Shown: piece after piece, positions 5,620-8,877 of the stretch | Layout of the letters: each line of letters opens with the position of its first letter | Position numbering within the stretch: position 1 is the first letter of the stretch | NCBI GenBank assembly: GCA_046590235.1 | Contig: JBKJTY010000002.1 | Span: 1-8,877 of the forward strand | Source of the DNA: 2-02-FULL-45-10 sp046590235 | Lineage (GTDB): Bacteria; Patescibacteriota; Patescibacteriia; Magasanikbacterales; GWA2-37-8 | Length of the DNA: 8,877 nucleotides | Direction of reading: 5' to 3' | Notes under the pieces: generated by a model | Told to the model about the DNA's origin: nothing | Database searches by the model: none | Seen by the model: the letters and a program-made list of their open reading frames with translations, nothing else | Made by a program: the position numbers and the translations under genes

Positions 5620-7761
5620 ATGAAAAAATATTTACAGTGGAACCAAATCACCACCAATAAATTTGATGATAAAAACATCAATGACCTTTATAATGAAGGA
5701 TATGTTTTTACTCGTATTGATAAAGGTGTGATGGACCAGACGCGAAGTTTACGCATCAATCTTTCCAACTTCACTTCATCAAGTGAAAATCGCCGCATTC
5801 TCAAAAAGACTGACCAGTTAAAAATTTCTAAAATTACTCTCCCCCTTTCAGATTACCATTGGTCAATCGGTAAACTTGGAAAAGATTTTTACGAAACAAA
5901 GTTTGGTGAAGGAACGTTTAGTGCCAACAAAATTAAAGAGCTTTTAACTGAACCGGATAAAAGTAATTTTACTATCGCTTTTTCCTATGTCATTGCGAGC
6001 GAAGCGAAGCAATCCCTCGAAGGGCAGAAAAACAATGAGATTGCTTCGTCGTCTTCGACTCCTCACAATGACAACATAGAGGGTTACTGCATTGCATTTG
6101 AAACGAATGATATTATTCATTATTGTTATCCGTTTTATAAACTTGATTCCACGATCCCCAACCTCGGTCTTGGGATGATGCTTCACGCAATTCAATATGC
6201 GCAGGCGTCAGGAAAAAGCTACATTTATCTTGGTTCCGCACAGCGCCCTACCGACACTTATAAGCTCCAATTTGAGGGTTTGGAGTGGTTTGACGGACAG
6301 AAATGGCAAACTAGTCATGAGCAACTCAAAAATATCTTGAAAACAAATAAACACATTCACTTCATCGGCATCTGCGGTGTCGCCATGAGCGCGCTTGCCT
6401 TAGCATTTAAACGTGAAGGCTGGAAAGTCACTGGAAGCGATGTTGGGTTTTACCCGCCAATCTCTACATATCTCAAAGATAATAAAGTTGATTATTATCC
6501 TGGTTGGCATCCAGAAAAAATGGTTGCGGATGGCAAACCGGATGTAGTTGTTGTAGGCAATGTAGCTGGAACACAAAATCCAGAATGGCTGTACGTTCAA
6601 GAACATAAACTCAATTACAAATCCTACCCTGAAATCATTAAAGAATTTTTCATCAAACCGCAATCTATTGTTTGCGCCGGCACCTATGGAAAATCAACTT
6701 CAACCACTTTATTAACTTGGATCCTCAAAGAAACCGGCTACAATCCGAGTTACATGTTCGGCGGCCTAAGCCTCAACGACATGCCAGCCGCAGCGCTTTC
6801 CAGTGGCGAATGGAGCGTTGTCGAAGGTGACGAATACAAGGCTTCCCGCTGGGATAATGGCCCTAAATTCGCCTATTACAGCCCTACACACCTCTTATTA
6901 ACCTCCGTTGTCTGGGATCATGCGGATGTCTACCCAACTGAAGCGGAATACTTTGAGGCGTTTACCAAACTTTACAAATCAATTCCTTCGTCAGGCGTTC
7001 GCGTCATTTCCGAACAAGCTGATGGGATTATTAACAAAAATACTGGCCTAGCTTCCGCCTTCAAGAGAATGTTGCGCCCTGAGTCTAAAAACAATACAAT
7101 AATTTACGGAAAAACTGATATCGCTAATTACCGCTATACCAACATAGAGCAAACTAAAGCCGGTTTGCAGTTTGATATTCTTCATGGTGATAAAAAATAC
7201 ACCATCACCTCCCCTTGCCTTGGTGAATACATGGCGGATAACATTACCGGTTGTTTCGCGATGACCGACCAGATGGGAATTGCTCCAGAAAAAACTATTA
7301 CCGCAATCAAAACATTTGCCGGCATGAAACGTCGTCTCGAAAAACGTTTTAACGGCAATATAACTATCTTCGACGACATCGCCCATTCCCCTACCAAGGC
7401 AAAAAGCGTCCTTGAAACATTAAAAAAGATTTACGGCACAAAATTAATGGCAGTCTTTGAACCAAACACCGGTAATCGTCGCCCACAGGCAGCAAGCTGG
7501 TATGATAATGCCTTTTATGCTGCCGACGAAGTGATCATTCCTCGTCTAACAAAGATTAAAATTGATGAAACTGAAGAGCCACCATTTGAAGGTGAACAAT
7601 TAGCGGAAATTATCAGCAAAACGCATTCTAACGTCAAATACGTAGATAGTGATACACAATTAGTTGAGTACCTTACCAACTCAGAACCGGATACCGTGAT
7701 CATATTCTTAGGCAGCCACGGCTTTAGAGGGATGATTGAAGAAGTAGTAAGTAAGCAATAA
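5620..7761 (+). CDS. Aminoacyl-tRNA-transferase-like (ATE/GNAT) domain fused to a MurC/Mpl-type Mur ligase, with an in-frame repeat insertion
   Basis: The protein has 713 residues. Residues 1-240 resemble the GNAT-fold of arginyl/leucyl-tRNA-protein transferases: DYHWSIGKLGKDFYETKFG, GYCIAFETNDIIHYCYPFY (155-173), LGLGMMLHAIQYAQ (182-195), YIYLGSAQRPTDTYKLQFEG (201-220). Residues 243-713 form a full Mur ligase: HFIGICGVAMSALA (247-260), SDVGFYPPIST, ATP loop GTYGKST (354-360), VEGDEY (401-406), DHADVYPT (433-440), MKRRLEKRF, FDDIAHSPTK (584-593), AVFEPNTGNRR. The YPPIST and DEY-to-DHAD stretches look more like Mpl than classical MurC. MurC adds L-Ala to UDP-MurNAc; Mpl adds a tripeptide. With MraY upstream and no other ligase visible here, MurC function is possible. 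Residues 124-151 come from a repeat inserted in a probable turn between strands FTIAFSY and GYCIAF. No Shine-Dalgarno sequence. The Mur ligase call is firm, the N-terminal domain moderate; substrates are undetermined. Confidence 0.88.
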   Translation: MKKYLQWNQITTNKFDDKNINDLYNEGYVFTRIDKGVMDQTRSLRINLSNFTSSSENRRILKKTDQLKISKITLPLSDYHWSIGKLGKDFYETKFGEGTFSANKIKELLTEPDKSNFTIAFSYVIASEAKQSLEGQKNNEIASSSSTPHNDNIEGYCIAFETNDIIHYCYPFYKLDSTIPNLGLGMMLHAIQYAQASGKSYIYLGSAQRPTDTYKLQFEGLEWFDGQKWQTSHEQLKNILKTNKHIHFIGICGVAMSALALAFKREGWKVTGSDVGFYPPISTYLKDNKVDYYPGWHPEKMVADGKPDVVVVGNVAGTQNPEWLYVQEHKLNYKSYPEIIKEFFIKPQSIVCAGTYGKSTSTTLLTWILKETGYNPSYMFGGLSLNDMPAAALSSGEWSVVEGDEYKASRWDNGPKFAYYSPTHLLLTSVVWDHADVYPTEAEYFEAFTKLYKSIPSSGVRVISEQADGIINKNTGLASAFKRMLRPESKNNTIIYGKTDIANYRYTNIEQTKAGLQFDILHGDKKYTITSPCLGEYMADNITGCFAMTDQMGIAPEKTITAIKTFAGMKRRLEKRFNGNITIFDDIAHSPTKAKSVLETLKKIYGTKLMAVFEPNTGNRRPQAASWYDNAFYAADEVIIPRLTKIKIDETEEPPFEGEQLAEIISKTHSNVKYVDSDTQLVEYLTNSEPDTVIIFLGSHGFRGMIEEVVSKQ
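5988..6073 (-). repeat. 86-bp palindromic element inside the Mur ligase fusion gene (copy B), inverted relative to copy A
   Basis: The left arm (5988-6015) begins TGTCATTGCGAGCGAAGCG and ends AGCAATCC. It is the exact reverse complement of the 28-nt right arm of copy A. The right arm (6038-6073) is the longer form, whose complement begins TGTCATTGTGAGGAGTCG and ends GAAGCAATCTC, resembling the left arm of copy A. The element therefore lies in the opposite orientation to copy A and has the same total length. It is translated in frame as residues 124-151 (VIASEAKQS to HND). The inner spacers of the two copies are not alike. Confidence 0.9.
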
Positions 7762-7764
7762 AAT

Positions 7765-7793
7765 AAAAAACAGCCTCTGTGAGGTTGTTTTTT
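7765..7793. terminator. Two-way rho-independent terminator between convergent operons
   Basis: A 13-bp stem (AAAAAACAGCCTC / GAGGTTGTTTTTT) with one G-U pair and a TGT loop starts 3 nt after the Mur ligase stop and is followed by more T. On the opposite strand the A-run becomes a T-run, so the same hairpin can end the minus-strand group whose last stop codon is at 7816-7818. Confidence 0.88.
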
Positions 7794-7815
7794 CTTTTTA
7801 ACGCTTACTATTACA

Positions 7816-8472
7816 TTACAATAAACCGTCGGACTGCTTACACAATTTTTGTCTTTCGGCAGCACTTATACCTTTTGGCATCTTTCGTATCGTAAAAACG
7901 TTACTTTCTAAGTCAACACCATCAACGCTAGACGCTTTAATGTAATAGTCACCCGGCAAAACTAATCCAACTTTCCAGTCAAAGCCTTGAGTATTTGGCT
8001 CAATTTCGTTTACACTTGCTAAACCACTGTAAACTGTCTCAACTGCATCCACCGTACCGGCATCAAAGAGAGTAGTTACCAATGAATGTGTTGTTGTTGA
8101 TAATTGAAAGGAAAGCCGGTACGTGCAACCAATATACACTCCGTTGTTATTTTTCGGAAAAATGAAAGATGAGTTCAAATCAGTTGATGTTACCGAAATT
8201 AAAGCGGTTACAGCAGTAGAGGTTGAAATCACTACTCCTAAAACAGCTTGCGTTGAGGTTGAGGTTGAAATGATTTCAGCAGTAGAGGTTACAATTTGCT
8301 CTTTATTTGTTTTGTCGTAAATAGGAACTAGCGGTACCTTTGCGATTGTCAAACTAGAAGTGCTTAAATCATCTAGCGTGCTATTAAATTGATTGAGTAA
8401 CTGATAAGAAAAAAGCGCCGTGCCACCAACCAAAACAAAGCATACAAAAAAAATACGTATCCAATTTTTCAT
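7816..8472 (-). CDS. Anchored Ser/Thr-rich surface protein with a C-terminal beta-sandwich-like domain
   Basis: The 218-residue protein starts MKNWIRIFFVCFVLVGGTALFSYQ: a short basic N-terminus then a hydrophobic helix (about 5-22), read as a signal anchor or uncleaved signal peptide. No lipobox Cys is seen. Residues 60-100 are a linker rich in Ser and Thr (repeated STSTST-type units). From about 105 the pattern is beta-rich, ending GFDWKVGLVLPGDYYIKASS then VFTIRK. This W-x-V...PGDYYIK.SS.DG...S..FTI shape recalls the Ser-Thr-rich anchored / Kre9-Knh1-like domain that I associate with cell-surface proteins; that match is from memory. Two Cys (in YIGCTYR and KLCKQ) flank the domain and could form a disulfide. 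It starts 23 bp after tatA on the same strand, so it is probably co-transcribed. There is no twin-Arg motif, so export is likely by Sec. Exact function unknown. Confidence 0.8.
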   Translation of the reverse strand: MKNWIRIFFVCFVLVGGTALFSYQLLNQFNSTLDDLSTSSLTIAKVPLVPIYDKTNKEQIVTSTAEIISTSTSTQAVLGVVISTSTAVTALISVTSTDLNSSFIFPKNNNGVYIGCTYRLSFQLSTTTHSLVTTLFDAGTVDAVETVYSGLASVNEIEPNTQGFDWKVGLVLPGDYYIKASSVDGVDLESNVFTIRKMPKGISAAERQKLCKQSDGLL

Positions 8473-8495
8473 ATTTCGACCAACTAATGATTACG

Positions 8496-8669
8496 CTATT
8501 TATCTGTTTTATCGGTCGTACTCTTTTTTTCTTCCTCCGTAAACACACCTCTGATGAGTCTAACAGCCTCCCCAATACTGCGAGCGAGTTCTGGGATCTT
8601 CTTTGCACCAAAAAGCAAAACGAGGACAGCGACCAAAATAATTATCTCTCTAGTACCTAATCCAAACAT
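8496..8669 (-). CDS. tatA: Sec-independent protein translocase subunit TatA/TatE
   Basis: A 57-residue frame (ATG 8669, TAG 8496-8498). It has the TatA layout: short N-terminus MFGLGTRE, one membrane helix IIILVAVLVLLFGA (9-22) with the FG hinge at residues 20-21, then an amphipathic helix KKIPELARSIGEAVRLIRG (23-41) and a charged hydrophilic tail EEEKKSTTDKTDK. TatA oligomers form the conducting part of the twin-arginine system that exports folded proteins with TatC. The tail is short compared with common TatA proteins of about 80-90 residues. No Shine-Dalgarno sequence is seen; an AT-rich 7-bp inverted repeat (8678-8684 with 8687-8693) lies just upstream. It lies between a second tatA-like gene and the anchored protein gene, all on the minus strand. 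TatA against TatE/TatB cannot be settled, but the FG hinge and length favour TatA/E. No tatC is in the window. Confidence 0.92.
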   Translation of the reverse strand: MFGLGTREIIILVAVLVLLFGAKKIPELARSIGEAVRLIRGVFTEEEKKSTTDKTDK

Positions 8670-8759
8670 ACTATTTTTATTATTTTAATAATATCAACCT
8701 TTTTAATTAAAGAAACAGCATCAATTAACGGAGGTAAAGAGGTCAACAGTTAACACAAC
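8670..8759. promoter_or_regulatory. AT-rich spacer between the two tatA genes
   Basis: This 90-bp gap holds the inverted repeat TATTATT/AATAATA (8678-8693) next to the tatA start. No hairpin followed by a T-run is seen on the minus strand, so the upstream tatA copy may be read through into the next. No full sigma-70 promoter could be assigned on either strand. Confidence 0.3.
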
Positions 8760-8877
8760 TTAATTTTTTTTATCTGTTTTGTCTTTTTCATCATCGGAAA
8801 AACCGTTTCTGATGTGTCTAACAGCCTCCCCAATACTGCGAGCGAGTTCTGGGATCTTCTTTGCACCAAAAAGCAAA
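8760..8877 (-). CDS. tatA: Second TatA-like gene, N-terminus cut by window edge
   Basis: The last 38 codons and TAA (8760-8762) of a second TatA family gene are present. The visible part starts within the membrane helix (LLFGAKKIPELARSIG) and continues EAVRHIRNG, then an acidic and basic tail SDDEKDKTDKKN. The helix, hinge and amphipathic region are identical to the first copy up to EAVR; the tails differ but both contain DKTDK. Over 62 nt the two genes are identical in DNA (8558-8619 against 8816-8877). It lies upstream of the first copy in transcription order, consistent with a tandem duplication. The start codon and any promoter lie beyond the window. Confidence 0.9.
   Translation of the reverse strand, partial: LLFGAKKIPELARSIGEAVRHIRNGFSDDEKDKTDKKN

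Noticed and set aside
2783..6073. Palindromic copies as part of a CRISPR array
   Set aside because: The copies are far apart, differ in arm length and orientation, and show no regular repeat-spacer alternation.
5988..6073. Insertion of a transposon or MITE with target-site duplication
   Set aside because: No transposase is present, and the bases flanking copies A and B show no clear shared duplication. Mobility is possible but not shown.
7048..7397. Minus-strand open frames inside the Mur ligase region
   Set aside because: They mirror the conserved coding sequence of the Mur ligase; no protein-like pattern or start signal.
1875..7761. Alternative genetic code with UGA read as Gly (known in some Patescibacteria)
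   Set aside because: All genes have full-length frames in the standard code, with no in-frame UGA interrupting conserved domains.
8205..8292. Short direct repeats (GCAGTAGAGGTTG-like) as a minisatellite or regulatory repeat
   Set aside because: They encode the Ser/Thr-rich linker of the anchored protein, and low-complexity coding explains them.
8384..8611. 75-codon minus-strand frame across tatA and the anchored-protein gene
   Set aside because: Out of frame with the clear TatA reading, which has the full helix, hinge and amphipathic pattern.

Overview
The window reads as a piece of a small, AT-rich bacterial genome of Patescibacteria / Candidate Phyla Radiation (Parcubacteria-like) type. 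This is an inference from compact gene packing, the near absence of Shine-Dalgarno sequences, unusual domain fusions in cell-wall genes, a Ser/Thr-rich anchored surface protein and dispersed palindromes of the TGTCATTGCGAGCGAAGCG type. All genes read through in the standard bacterial code, with UGA as a stop.

Layout. On the minus strand: a membrane protein cut by the left edge (1-390), then the murB-hpf pair (869-1807 and 476-847) closed by a strong hairpin terminator at 445-472. From a 67-bp divergent promoter region (1808-1874), a plus-strand cell-wall operon runs to 7761: an ATP-grasp/NUDIX fusion, an NlpC/P60-like protein, mraY, and a fusion of an aminoacyl-tRNA-transferase-like domain to a MurC/Mpl-type Mur ligase. 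Gaps between the first three genes are 1-2 bp. A palindromic element of about 114 bp separates mraY from the Mur ligase gene. A two-way terminator (7765-7793) separates this operon from a convergent minus-strand group: an anchored Ser/Thr-rich protein (7816-8472), a complete tatA (8496-8669) and a second tatA-like gene cut by the right edge (8760-8877).

How the genes fit together. MurB (UDP-MurNAc formation), the Mur ligase (peptide addition) and MraY (lipid I formation) are consecutive parts of peptidoglycan precursor synthesis. The ATP-grasp/NUDIX and NlpC/P60-like proteins sit between them and probably act on precursors or their peptides. The Tat components and the anchored protein belong to the envelope and export side.

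Most notable points: (1) two 86-bp copies of one palindromic element lie in frame inside two different cell-wall proteins, in opposite orientations, each adding 28 residues at a probable surface loop; (2) a third, diverged copy lies between mraY and the Mur ligase gene and carries a nested 20-bp palindrome in one arm; (3) murB and the cell-wall operon diverge from promoters that share one -35 region and would give leaderless or near-leaderless mRNAs; (4) the transferase-Mur ligase fusion suggests tRNA-dependent amino acid addition to a peptidoglycan precursor; (5) two tandem tatA genes share a 62-nt identical block.
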